A stretch of 14,328 bases of DNA from Anaerolineae bacterium (GCA_026992375.1 JALXAF010000352.1:1-14328), one strand, 5' to 3'. Positions 6,620 to 13,450 are shown, numbered from the stretch's first letter. Notes: generated from the letters alone by a model not told the origin. Numbers and translations: made by a program.

Positions 6620-8416
6620 TTATTCTTTATCCCATTCTTCTACATTCCAGGTCTGGCGTCCCCAGGGATTCACCTTGAACCCCTTGATGTTGGAGCGCGT
6701 CAGATCGATTTCGGAGCGGTCGTAAAGGTAGAGATGGGGGATGTCATGGGCGATTTCCTCGCAGGCGATCTGGTATTGCGCCTTGCGTTCATCCAGATTG
6801 GGCGTGGAGCCAGCTTTATCCAGCGCCTCGCTGGCCCGATCGTTGATCCAACGCACGTAGTTGAAACCCTTGCCATTGTTCGCCTCAGTGGGAATGCTAT
6901 CCTTGTGGAAGTATCCCTTCATGTGGCTCTGAGGGTCAATTTTGTCGCTGGTTGTGTACATGAGGATGTCAAAGTTGCCGTGCTTGCGGAAGGCCCCGCT
7001 GGACCACGAACCGAAGAGCTCTGAGCTGGGGACGTTTTCGATATAGAATTCGATGCCGATGTTTTTCATCATTTCCACCAGCAATTGTTCGGTTTCTTCC
7101 CGCAACTGGTTGCCCGAGGTGCTCTGAATCTTCAACTTCAGCGGCGTTCCTTCTTCGGCGTACTTGCATCCGTGGCATTCTCGCACGCCATCGCCATCTT
7201 CATCTTTGAATCCTGCCTCGTCCAACAGTTCTTTTGCCTTATCGGGATTGAATTCGGAAGGTGGGATATCGCATTTGGCCCAGCCAATGCTCAGCTCGCT
7301 GGTGCCCACAACGGTCGCGCCATAAAGCAATTCATCCACGATAAGCTGTTTGTCGATGCCGTATTGAATGGCCTCGCGCACCCGAAGGTCAGCCAGCAGA
7401 GGGTGAGGATGATTGAGAGGATCGTCGGTGGCGTCCAGAGTTGGATCCGCCAGATTCAGCAACAGACGTTCTGTGCCCGGCCCCGGACGTTTATTGACCA
7501 CGACATCGGGATTTTCCTCGAATTCAGGCACATCAGCTTCGGATAGATCCCAAAGGATATCGATCTCGCCTGATGTGATAAGCGCTTTGCCCACTTCGCG
7601 GCTGGGAATGATGCGGACGATGATCTGATCGGCCTTGGGCAAATCGGGATAATCGCGATAGTTTTCGTTTTTCACCAGGGTGATGTGATCCCCCGATTCC
7701 CAGTCTTTGAGCACAAAGGGGCCGGTGCCGAGCAGACCCGTGGTGTTGTAATCCCAGGTGGTCATATCGGTGGAGCCTTCTGTGGCGTGTTTGGGCAACA
7801 CCGAATCGAACAATGTAAGATAGGGAGCGTAGAATTTCTTGAATTTGATCTGAACAGTGTTGGGATCGTCACAGGTGATCGATTCGATCTGGTCGTAGCC
7901 GGAGGTGTTGACTGCGCCGCTTTCGGGCGTGGTGACGATCTCCCAGGTGTACTTTACATCGTCGCAGGTGAAGGGTTCGCCATCGGACCAGACAATGTCC
8001 TTTTTGATGTGATAGGTGACATTCAAGCCATCTTCCGAAACCAGGCCATTTTCGATGGTGGGAACTTCTTCCGCCAGAACGGGATAGAAGTTGCCGTCGG
8101 GATCCACATCCACCAGCCCTTCCACCACCATTTTGCTAACCTCATCGGCGGCGTATTGGGAGGCGATGAATGGATTCAGGACATCAGGCTCCTGATACAA
8201 ACCATAAATGATGGTCGTTGGCTCGGCCGGTTTGGCCGGGGCCTCGGTAGGGGTGGGCGCTTCGGTGGGAGCCGGGGCAGCTTCGGTGGCGCTGGGCGCT
8301 TCGGTGGGAGCGGCTGCGGGTTTTTCTGCTGGCTGCTGAGAAGACGAACACCCTGCCACAGCAATGATGACGGTGAGCAGAGTCAATACCAACAGGGTTC
8401 GGATGATTTTCGACAT
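6620..8416 (-). CDS. ABC transporter substrate-binding lipoprotein, family 5 (peptide/nickel type)
   Basis: 598-residue extracytoplasmic binding protein. Residues 1-22 form a lipoprotein signal peptide with lipobox V-A-G-C; Cys23 is the predicted lipidated residue. Residues 24-67 are a low-complexity linker rich in Pro, Thr, Glu and Ala with repeated PTEAP units, which holds the binding domain away from the membrane. The SBP_bac_5 domain begins at about residue 68 (YGLYQEPDVLNPFI, then KDIVWSDGEPFTCDDV, LGTGPFVLKDWESGD, VREAIQYGIDKQLI). A DEDGDG loop (405-410), EF-hand-like and common at this point in the family, is followed by Cys414-His-Gly-Cys417. AAGGAGGAG gives a strong ribosome site before the ATG. 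It is the first gene of the operon behind a promoter at 8708-8736. Ligand specificity is not readable; a peptide or acylated amino acid is likely given the M20 gene. Confidence 0.95.
   Translation of the reverse strand: MSKIIRTLLVLTLLTVIIAVAGCSSSQQPAEKPAAAPTEAPSATEAAPAPTEAPTPTEAPAKPAEPTTIIYGLYQEPDVLNPFIASQYAADEVSKMVVEGLVDVDPDGNFYPVLAEEVPTIENGLVSEDGLNVTYHIKKDIVWSDGEPFTCDDVKYTWEIVTTPESGAVNTSGYDQIESITCDDPNTVQIKFKKFYAPYLTLFDSVLPKHATEGSTDMTTWDYNTTGLLGTGPFVLKDWESGDHITLVKNENYRDYPDLPKADQIIVRIIPSREVGKALITSGEIDILWDLSEADVPEFEENPDVVVNKRPGPGTERLLLNLADPTLDATDDPLNHPHPLLADLRVREAIQYGIDKQLIVDELLYGATVVGTSELSIGWAKCDIPPSEFNPDKAKELLDEAGFKDEDGDGVRECHGCKYAEEGTPLKLKIQSTSGNQLREETEQLLVEMMKNIGIEFYIENVPSSELFGSWSSGAFRKHGNFDILMYTTSDKIDPQSHMKGYFHKDSIPTEANNGKGFNYVRWINDRASEALDKAGSTPNLDERKAQYQIACEEIAHDIPHLYLYDRSEIDLTRSNIKGFKVNPWGRQTWNVEEWDKE
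8255..8310 (-). repeat. Tandem coding repeat in the lipoprotein linker
   Basis: The 17-base sequence GGGCGCTTCGGTGGGAG occurs exactly at 8255-8271 and again at 8294-8310, with a degenerate copy between. On the coding strand these encode the repeated APTEAP units of the lipoprotein's spacer. The region is prone to unit gain and loss, so linker length probably varies between strains. Confidence 0.7.
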
Positions 8417-8700
8417 GTTCTCCTCCTTGATTTGAATGCAGCGAATGGGATCGGATTGGTGGGGTATGAATGTGGAACGCTTGAAGATGGTCTGGTCAAC
8501 TTACGTCGCGCTATGCAAATCAGGCGTAAAGGCAATCGAATTACACCACAGCTTCATTTCCGTCGTCATGTTCATCGACAATGCTGCCGGGCGCTGGCTG
8601 GACGAGGACGGCGAAATTTTTATGTGCAAACCTCCCGGATTGTGATTGGCGAGAAAAACAAAAGTAACTTCGGAATTTTAGAAAAATTGGGTAAACTAAT
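8417..8700 (-). other. Long 5' leader of the ABC operon (about 285 nt), no recognised riboswitch
   Basis: If transcription begins about 7 nt after the TACAAT box, the binding-protein mRNA carries a leader of roughly 285 nt. The promoter-proximal part is AT-rich with several U runs; the middle is GC-rich. I could not match it to a known riboswitch or T-box and found no strong terminator stem next to the start codon. A 69-codon plus-strand frame (8436-8645) and a minus-strand frame through 8481-8640 that lacks a good start are both open here, but neither looks convincingly coding. No gene is called between 8417 and 8883. Confidence 0.4.
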
Positions 8701-8707
8701 GGAAAGT

Positions 8708-8736
8708 ATTGTAAATAAGCATCCCTATCATGTCAA
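8708..8736 (-). promoter_or_regulatory. Sigma70-type promoter of the ABC transporter-M20 operon
   Basis: Read on the minus strand: TTGACA (complement of 8731-8736, a perfect -35), a 17-bp spacer, then TACAAT (complement of 8708-8713, five of six consensus bases). Predicted start of transcription is near 8701. This is the strongest promoter match in the window and faces the binding-protein gene with nothing between except the leader. The -35 is the downstream end of a 27-nt element shared with the region upstream of the Nudix gene. Confidence 0.75.
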
Positions 8737-8757
8737 ATCATTCGGATGCGTCCCATT
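8731..8757 (-). promoter_or_regulatory. Copy 2 of the shared 27-nt element, including the -35 box
   Basis: Read on the minus strand: AATGGGACGCAT, CC, GAA, T, GATTTGACA. Identical to the copy at 1185-1211 except at three positions, with no change in spacing between the AATGGGACGCAT block and the TTGACA box. The flanks beyond the element diverge, but a TACA at the -10 position recurs in both places. The arrangement suits an operator or activator site just upstream of the -35, though a dispersed repeat that supplies promoters is an alternative. Confidence 0.55.
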
Positions 8758-8883
8758 CCGGCCGAAAGGCTGGGATATGCAGGTCGCTTTTAAGGGGCTC
8801 AATCGTGCGACTCTCGTCGAGGATTTTAGGAGACGCTGATCCAGGGCGCCTCGGTGATGTCGGATTTGCTGGGGTTGGTGGAG

Positions 8884-10092
8884 TCAGTTGTGGATTGGCA
8901 AACGCACATCTTCAGCGGCCCGCCAGACGCTATCGATAGAGATGTCGCGCACACAGCCATGAGCGGGAAGATCGAGCCAATCGAATTTGCCGCAAGGCGC
9001 GCAGCGCCAGGGGCTCATGATGACCCGGTGTCGGGGCGGATCGCCCCAAGGCCCGAATAGCGTCGGATCCGCAGGCCCGTACAGATGCACGGTGGGCGTC
9101 CCCACAGCCACAGCCAGATGCAGCGGCCCGCTGTCGGGCCCCAGCGCCAGATCAGCTCGATGCAACAACGCTCCCAACACGGCGAAGGACGTCTGTCCGC
9201 CCAGGTCGATGACATTGCCTGAAGAGACAGCGGCCACGGCCCGGGTGAGCTCGGTTTCGCCCGGGCCGCCGGTGATCAGCACCCGCGCGCGCGCGTCCGC
9301 CAGCCTGCGGGCGATCTCTCGCCACTTTTCGATTTCCCATAGCTTGATGGCGGCGCCCGAGCCTGGATGAATCACCGCCAGGGGATGCACGTTGTCCACG
9401 CCGAAGATATCGAACAAAAGGGCGTCGGCCTCGCCCAAATCGCGCGGCGAAAGCTGAAATCGGAGGGGATGATCGGCGGGGTTGGGGTTCAGACTGTCGT
9501 TCGTCAGCGCTGCAACCAGCCGCAAATTGCTGGCGGCTGCGTGCTCATGGGCCGTTGGCAGCGCCCGGGTGAGCCAGGGCGCTGTTTCGGGCGTATCGAA
9601 GCCCAGCCGCAGGGGGACGCCCGCGAAGCGGGCCAGCATCGCGCCCCACCAATGATCGGGGCGGGCAATGAGTGCAGCGTCGAAGCGCCTTCGCTTCAGC
9701 CGCGCAGCCCAGCGCCATAGCAACCCCCAGCGAGAAGCCGCACCCGCCCGCTCGCCTCGCTCGAACGCGGGAAAGGGAATCTCGATGAGCTCATCGTAAG
9801 TTCCGGCCAGGCCGGGCAGCGCCGGTTTGACCCACGGCCCCACCGCCAGCGCGATGTGGGCGTCGGGCAGGCGGGCACGCAGCCAGCGCATGGCCGGGCC
9901 CAAAAACAGCAGGTCGCCCAGATGGTCGGGGCGGATGACCAGGATACGGGCGGTGGGCAGGCGTTCAGGCGAGAGCTCGCCCCCGCCGCTACTGTGCATC
10001 AGCCGCGCCAGGCCGCGCGTCAGGCCCGCGCGCAGGCGAGCTTTGCCGTTGGGCCGGGCGTTGAGGTCTGGCGGATTTGGGTAAGCAGGCAT
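8884..10092 (-). CDS. Glycosyltransferase family 9 (heptosyltransferase-like)
   Basis: 402-residue GT-B-fold glycosyltransferase of the ADP-heptose:LPS heptosyltransferase family (GT9). Seen: N-terminal RILVIRPDHLGDLLFLGPA nucleating the first Rossmann fold, C-terminal IHPGSGAAIKLW (nucleotide-sugar site), GPDSGPLHLAVAVGTPTVHLYGP, and the terminal CAPCGK...GCV cysteine cluster common in the family. Members build cell-surface or exopolysaccharide glycans; if the host lacks LPS, the acceptor is probably another envelope glycan. The frame is open as far as 10287, but that extension overlaps truC. ATG at 10092 is chosen because a TACAAT -10 ends 7 nt upstream, predicting a leaderless mRNA; no Shine-Dalgarno is present. 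Monocistronic as far as the window shows. Confidence 0.9.
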   Translation of the reverse strand: MPAYPNPPDLNARPNGKARLRAGLTRGLARLMHSSGGGELSPERLPTARILVIRPDHLGDLLFLGPAMRWLRARLPDAHIALAVGPWVKPALPGLAGTYDELIEIPFPAFERGERAGAASRWGLLWRWAARLKRRRFDAALIARPDHWWGAMLARFAGVPLRLGFDTPETAPWLTRALPTAHEHAAASNLRLVAALTNDSLNPNPADHPLRFQLSPRDLGEADALLFDIFGVDNVHPLAVIHPGSGAAIKLWEIEKWREIARRLADARARVLITGGPGETELTRAVAAVSSGNVIDLGGQTSFAVLGALLHRADLALGPDSGPLHLAVAVGTPTVHLYGPADPTLFGPWGDPPRHRVIMSPWRCAPCGKFDWLDLPAHGCVRDISIDSVWRAAEDVRLPIHN

Positions 10093-10098
10093 CAAGTC

Positions 10099-10127
10099 AT
10101 TGTACGACGCGGGCGGGCGTTTGGAAA
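10099..10127 (-). promoter_or_regulatory. Promoter of the GT9 gene (leaderless), sharing its -35 with truC
   Basis: Minus strand: TTTCCA (complement of 10122-10127), a 17-bp spacer, TACAAT (complement of 10099-10104), then GACTTG and the ATG. Transcription would start at or next to the A of the start codon, consistent with the lack of any Shine-Dalgarno. The -35 matches consensus at four of six positions. Confidence 0.55.
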
Positions 10128-10149
10128 AGCGCGCCGCCCGAGGTATCAT
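10121..10149 (+). promoter_or_regulatory. Promoter of the truC-like gene (leaderless), sharing its -35 with GT9
   Basis: TTGGAA (10121-10126), a 17-bp spacer, TATCAT (10144-10149), then seven bases and the ATG at 10157. Transcription would start at the start codon. The -35 overlaps the oppositely oriented -35 of the GT9 promoter by five bases, so RNA polymerase probably cannot occupy both at once. Confidence 0.5.
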
Positions 10150-10156
10150 CCCAGTG

Positions 10157-10930
10157 ATGGATACCGAAGCCCCAACGACATTGCCGGAGAAATCGCCTAT
10201 CGAGATCTTGTGGCGGGACGACAGCATCGTGGTCGTCAACAAGCCCGCGGGCCTGCTGGTGCACAACAGCAAGTGGGCCGGGCCCAAGGAAACGTCTCTG
10301 CGGCAGCTCGTCGCCCGCCAGATCGATCGGCAGACCTACCCCGTCCATCGGCTGGATCGCCCCACCAGCGGCGTGTTGCTGTACGCACTCACCCGGGAAT
10401 CGGCCCGGTTGTGGCACGATCAGCTCTCACAGCCCGACACGCGCAAGACCTACATCGCTCTGGCCCGGGGCTGGCTGGCCGGACCAATGACGGTGGATCA
10501 TCCCCTGAAGGATGGCAACGCCCGTCGCCCGGCTCTGACGCACTTCCAACCGCTGGCCTATTGCCCGGCCGAGCGCGTCACCCTGGTGCAGGCGATGCCC
10601 CGCACGGGCCGCCAGCATCAGATTCGCCGCCACCTGGCCCGTGCCGCCCATCAGATCATCGGCGACACCACCTATGGCAAAGGCCGCATCAACCGCCATT
10701 TTCGCGAGGTTTACGACCTGCATCGGTTGTTTTTGCATGCCGCCGCGCTGACCATCACTCATCCGGTCACGGGCCAGCGCCTGCATCTGCACGCCGCTTT
10801 GCCTCCCGAGCTTCAGCATCCCCTGCATCGGCTGTTTCCCGATGAAAATCTCTATATTTCAAAGATGCAGGCGCCTCATCTCCCGTACTTTTTGCTCCTG
10901 TCGAGTGAGAGCGGAGGAAGTCTGGCCTGA
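10157..10930 (+). CDS. truC: RluA-family pseudouridine synthase, TruC-like (tRNA U65)
   Basis: 257-residue pseudouridine synthase. The block HRLDRPTSGVLLYAL (from residue 64) carries the catalytic Asp67, and RTGRQHQIRRHL, IIGDTTYGKGRINR and LHRLFLHAA follow in family order. The order and wording match E. coli TruC (about 260 residues): NKPAGLLVH at the start, KTYIALARGWL, VDHPLKD and ALTHF. There is no N-terminal S4 domain, as in TruC and unlike RluC/D. TruC modifies uridine 65 of certain tRNAs; with a distant host the exact target site is inferred. The frame is open upstream to 10100, but ATG 10157 fits the promoter and the family N-terminus. The C-terminus carries about 20 extra residues (ISKMQAPHLPYF onwards) past the usual end. 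It converges on the DUF2442 gene. Confidence 0.9.
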   Translation: MDTEAPTTLPEKSPIEILWRDDSIVVVNKPAGLLVHNSKWAGPKETSLRQLVARQIDRQTYPVHRLDRPTSGVLLYALTRESARLWHDQLSQPDTRKTYIALARGWLAGPMTVDHPLKDGNARRPALTHFQPLAYCPAERVTLVQAMPRTGRQHQIRRHLARAAHQIIGDTTYGKGRINRHFREVYDLHRLFLHAAALTITHPVTGQRLHLHAALPPELQHPLHRLFPDENLYISKMQAPHLPYFLLLSSESGGSLA

Positions 10931-10945
10931 TCGAGAAGTGATCAG
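10927..10945. terminator. Small hairpin at convergent gene ends
   Basis: CTGATC (10927-10932) and GATCAG (10940-10945) are exact inverse complements with a 7-nt loop. The truC stop codon lies in the left arm and the DUF2442 stop codon in the right arm. Six base pairs without an adjacent T run is weak for intrinsic termination; it may act as a 3'-end stem for both transcripts. Confidence 0.35.
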
Positions 10946-11262
10946 TTCGTGGTGCTATCTGTTTTTGTGGTGCGAGCGGTCAGCCATTTTTTCAGTGAAG
11001 CGGGGCTTTCCCCGGATCGTCTGCCCGCCAAAATGCCAGCTACGCTCAGGTCTTCATCCAGATCGGGCCAGTGGATCAGTTCGCCATCTCCAATGATCTC
11101 GAACCGGGATCGTTCCTCTGGGGAACCATACCACAGGCGCGGATACCAGGCCAGCGGCACGCTGATCACCCGCCCGTCCGTCAATTCGACGGTCAGAGTT
11201 TCATCCGTGACAGAAACCCGCCGAGCCTTGATTGTTTGAATATCAATCGCCAAAGTATTCAT
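10942..11262 (-). CDS. DUF2442 domain protein
   Basis: 106-residue protein of unknown function. The DUF2442 pattern is visible: an N-terminal strand block ending VTDETLTVELTDGRVISVPL, then WYPRL, and the characteristic HWPDLDEDLSVAGILAG. An extra basic tail follows. ATG 11262 is preferred over the frame's first ATG (11301) because GGAG lies 7 nt upstream and the family begins here. It overlaps the end of the DUF4160 gene by 20 nt, implying translational coupling. DUF4160-DUF2442 pairs recur in bacteria; the role is unproven, and a toxin-antitoxin-like function is only a suspicion from the pairing. Confidence 0.85.
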   Translation of the reverse strand: MNTLAIDIQTIKARRVSVTDETLTVELTDGRVISVPLAWYPRLWYGSPEERSRFEIIGDGELIHWPDLDEDLSVAGILAGRRSGESPASLKKWLTARTTKTDSTTN

Positions 11263-11479
11263 ACCATCGCTCCAGAAATTCTTTCTGGTGTTCCTGAACA
11301 AGTCGAGCGATTTTGTTCAGTTCGTTGGGTCTAAAGCCGCCTGCTTTTTGTAAAGCGATCGGATCAAGCCAGAATTTCGCAACAAGTTTGTCTCTTTGGA
11401 CATGGATATGGGGTGGTTCTCCGTAATCCAAGGATACGAAGAAAAAACGATATGGCCCAATACGCTTGACGGTTGGCAT
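11243..11479 (-). CDS. DUF4160 domain protein
   Basis: 78-residue protein. MPTVKRIGPYRFFF, then EPPHIHVQRDKLVAKFWLDP and GFRPNELNKIARLVQEH...FLERWYEYF match the DUF4160 pattern almost end to end, including the EPPHIHV block with its two histidines. The frame runs up to 11542, but the family start is the ATG at 11479, and an extended -10 (TGCTAAAAT) lies between the two candidate starts, so the longer start would not be on that transcript. It overlaps the DUF2442 gene by 20 nt. It is divergent from the HIT gene. Molecular function is unknown. Confidence 0.87.
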   Translation of the reverse strand: MPTVKRIGPYRFFFVSLDYGEPPHIHVQRDKLVAKFWLDPIALQKAGGFRPNELNKIARLVQEHQKEFLERWYEYFGD

Positions 11480-11522
11480 TAGATTCGCTATCTGTGGAGA
11501 GAGTTGCCTGTTGACAGTATCT

Positions 11523-11531
11523 ATTTTAGCA
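11523..11531 (-). promoter_or_regulatory. Candidate extended -10 promoter of the DUF4160-DUF2442 pair
   Basis: Minus strand TGCTAAAAT: an extended TG motif plus TAAAAT (five of six). No good -35 exists at normal distance (CGGTGA), as allowed for extended -10 promoters. Predicted transcription start is near 11516, about 37 nt upstream of the chosen ATG. Confidence 0.35.
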
Positions 11532-11620
11532 TATTCAACCATCGTTCACCGAATGGATGTCAATCATCGCTGTATTTTGATACATTCAAACCATCAGCTT
11601 TGCAAAATAGGAGCGAAATG

Positions 11621-12064
11621 ATGAGCGCCTGTATTTTCTGTGACATCATCGCCCGCCGTGCACCCGCCAGCATCGTCTATGAGGATGATATGGTCATCGC
11701 CTTCATGGACCTGTTCCCCATCAATCCCGGTCACACGCTGGTGGTCTCTAAGCGTCATTTCACTCGGGTGGCCGATGTGGATGAAGCCACAGCCGCCCGC
11801 ATGATGACCGTGGCCCGAGACATCGCTGCGGCCATCTATCGCTCGCCTGTGCGGGCCGATGGCGTGAATCTCACTCTGGCCGATGGCCGGGCCGCGGGCC
11901 AGGAAGTCCCCCACGCCCACCTGCACGTCATTCCCCGTTTTCGCGGCGACGGCTTCCACTGCACCCGCGCCGGCGGGTTGCGCCAGGCCAGCCGCGATCA
12001 GCTCGAAGAAAAAGCCGCTATCCTGCGCAAGGCGCTGGGCGAAGAAGCTGATCGGGCGTCCTAA
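11621..12064 (+). CDS. HIT family hydrolase (Hint-like)
   Basis: 147-residue histidine-triad nucleotide hydrolase or transferase acting on AMP- or Ap(n)A-type substrates. Seen: N-terminal CIFCDII (Cys4, Cys7), FPINPGHTLVVSKRH, and the triad GQEVPHAHLHVIPR with His98, His100 and His102; His100 or its neighbour acts as the nucleophile in characterised members. Two adjacent ATGs exist (11618 and 11621). AGGAG (11609-11613) is 7 nt from the second and 4 nt from the first, so the second is preferred. The open frame extends upstream to 11504 but has no family similarity there. Its stop codon overlaps that of the convergent RNase Z gene in the shared sequence CTAA, leaving no room for a terminator. 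Confidence 0.92.
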   Translation: MSACIFCDIIARRAPASIVYEDDMVIAFMDLFPINPGHTLVVSKRHFTRVADVDEATAARMMTVARDIAAAIYRSPVRADGVNLTLADGRAAGQEVPHAHLHVIPRFRGDGFHCTRAGGLRQASRDQLEEKAAILRKALGEEADRAS

Positions 12065-12999
12065 CCCCGTCCGTCCTGCTGCTCTCGCGGGCGCTTGATC
12101 TCGAAACGGTCGAAGTCGCTGGCCACGACGGCGTTGGGGAAGATGGCCTTGGCCTCGGCCAGGATGTCTTCGCCGCTGTAACGCCGGGAGATGTGGGTGA
12201 GGATGAGCTGGCGCACGCCCGCGTTGCGGGCCAGCCGCGCGGCCTGGGCCGCGGTGAGATGCCCGTATTGCCGGGCAAGCTCCCTATCCTGCTCCAGATA
12301 GGTGGCTTCCACCACCAGCGCATCCGCGTTGGCGATCGTGCGGGCCAGCCCGCGGGTGCGGGCCAGATCGCCGATGAAGGCCAGCCGCGCGCCGCGTCGG
12401 GGCGGGCCCAGCACCTCGTCGGGATGAACGACGCGGCCATCGGCCAGGATGATGGCCTGTCCATCCACCAGTTGACGGCGCTCGGGCCCCGCGGGCACGC
12501 CCAGCGCCGCGGCTTTCTCAACCAGAAAGGGGCGTTTGGGCGTCTCGACGAATTGAAAGCCGAAGCAATCGGGCCCGCGATGCACCACTGAAAACGCCTC
12601 CACCCGCAGATGCTCGGTCTCGAAAATGACGCCGGGCCAGATCTCGTTGAAGCGGATGCTATCGGGGACGGGATGAGGCGCGAACACCACATCCATCAGC
12701 CGTCGGATGCGATCCAGGGCGAAAGCGCCGCCGAAAATCTCCAGCGACTCCATCATCTCCCACCGGGCCATGGTGGAGACCAATCCAGCCAGGCCCAGGA
12801 TGTGATCCAGATGTCCGTGGGTGATGAGGATTTTGTTCAGGCGTTTGAAACCCAGGCCCGAACGCAGCAACTGCCGCTGCGTCCCTTCGCCGCAATCCAC
12901 CATGAACCGCTGATCGCGATGTTGCACGATGGCGCTGGAAAGTCCCCGCTGGATGGATGGAGCGGACGCGCTGGTGCCCAGAAAAGTCAGCTCGATCAT
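12061..12999 (-). CDS. rnz: Ribonuclease Z (tRNase Z)
   Basis: 312-residue metallo-beta-lactamase-fold endonuclease that trims the 3' trailer of tRNA precursors. Metal-binding motif HGHLDH at 61-66, followed by ILGL. Further family marks: FLGTSASAPS at the N-terminus, VDCGEGTQRQL, RRQLVDGQAI and VLGPPRRGARLAFIGD in the exosite and ligand region, then VVEATYL, YGHLTAAQAA and LTHISRRY with the remaining His ligands. Length and order fit a short-form RNase Z. The start ATG is 5 nt after the stop of the PTPS-fold gene, consistent with one operon. It converges with the HIT gene and shares stop-codon bases. Confidence 0.95.
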   Translation of the reverse strand: MIELTFLGTSASAPSIQRGLSSAIVQHRDQRFMVDCGEGTQRQLLRSGLGFKRLNKILITHGHLDHILGLAGLVSTMARWEMMESLEIFGGAFALDRIRRLMDVVFAPHPVPDSIRFNEIWPGVIFETEHLRVEAFSVVHRGPDCFGFQFVETPKRPFLVEKAAALGVPAGPERRQLVDGQAIILADGRVVHPDEVLGPPRRGARLAFIGDLARTRGLARTIANADALVVEATYLEQDRELARQYGHLTAAQAARLARNAGVRQLILTHISRRYSGEDILAEAKAIFPNAVVASDFDRFEIKRPREQQDGRG

Positions 13000-13004
13000 G
13001 TAGC

Positions 13005-13379
13005 CTATTTCTCGATGTCGTACAGCGCCCAGGCCTTCTCATCTCGCCACAGCCGCACGCTAATGGCTGTGAGATGGGGCGCGTACAGAGACTCATCGAT
13101 GGAATCGCCCAGCACCTGAGCGAAAGTCTCCAGCGTGGGAATCCGCCCCTTGAACGCGTCGGTTTCGTTCAGGTTTTTATAGCGATAAAGCGCAACGATG
13201 TCATCGAGTTCCGCTTCCAACTCATCCAGATTCAGCACCATGCCCTCGCTATCCAGCTCCTCGGCCTCCAGCATGACTTCGAGCAGATAAACATGAGAGC
13301 GCAGCGGATGCTCGGCGTCGATTTGGGGGGCGGTGTGATGATGGGCGATGAATTGTTTGCGAAAAGCCAGCGTGAACAT
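13005..13379 (-). CDS. 6-pyruvoyl-tetrahydropterin synthase/QueD-fold protein with degenerate active site
   Basis: 124 residues, the normal length of the T-fold PTPS/QueD family. Family layout is clear: FIAHHH at 10-15, SHVYLLEV (28-35), GMVLNLDELEAEL, LNETDAF, IPTLETFA (80-87) and the C-terminal SVRLW...AWALY. Catalytic positions are changed. Where QueD has Cys-x3-His-Gly-His, this has Glu23-x3-Arg27-Ser-His29, losing the catalytic Cys and one zinc His. The Asp-His dyad before the LN motif is Arg66-Tyr67. The pterin-anchoring Glu after the C-terminal VxxW is Arg112. So it is probably not QueD and may be non-catalytic or have another substrate. The start at 13379 is set by AAGGA 7 nt upstream; the frame runs further upstream without similarity. 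It follows the DUF554 gene and precedes rnz by 5 nt. Confidence 0.75.
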   Translation of the reverse strand: MFTLAFRKQFIAHHHTAPQIDAEHPLRSHVYLLEVMLEAEELDSEGMVLNLDELEAELDDIVALYRYKNLNETDAFKGRIPTLETFAQVLGDSIDESLYAPHLTAISVRLWRDEKAWALYDIEK

Positions 13380-13450
13380 GAGAAATCCTTGTGTTGAGAT
13401 AGGAATGTGATTTAATCGATGATGATAACGGTCTTGCGGAGAGATTTGCG

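Noticed and set aside
8436..8645. 69-codon plus-strand frame inside the ABC-operon leader
   Set aside because: No convincing ribosome site or family resemblance, and it lies antisense within a region better explained as a leader; kept as a remote possibility only.
7685..8839. 384-codon plus-strand open frame opposite the binding-protein gene
   Set aside because: It is antisense to a clearly recognised lipoprotein; the Gly/Phe/Arg-rich stretch is the complement of the PTEAP linker, and no family motif or ribosome site supports it.
9856..10845. 329-codon plus-strand open frame across GT9 and truC
   Set aside because: Pro/Arg/Ala-rich composition, overlaps two recognised genes, no motif.
11571..11584. 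TGTAT-TTTG-ATACA inverted repeat upstream of the HIT gene
   Set aside because: Only 5-bp arms; likely chance in an AT-rich gap, with no second copy to support an operator.
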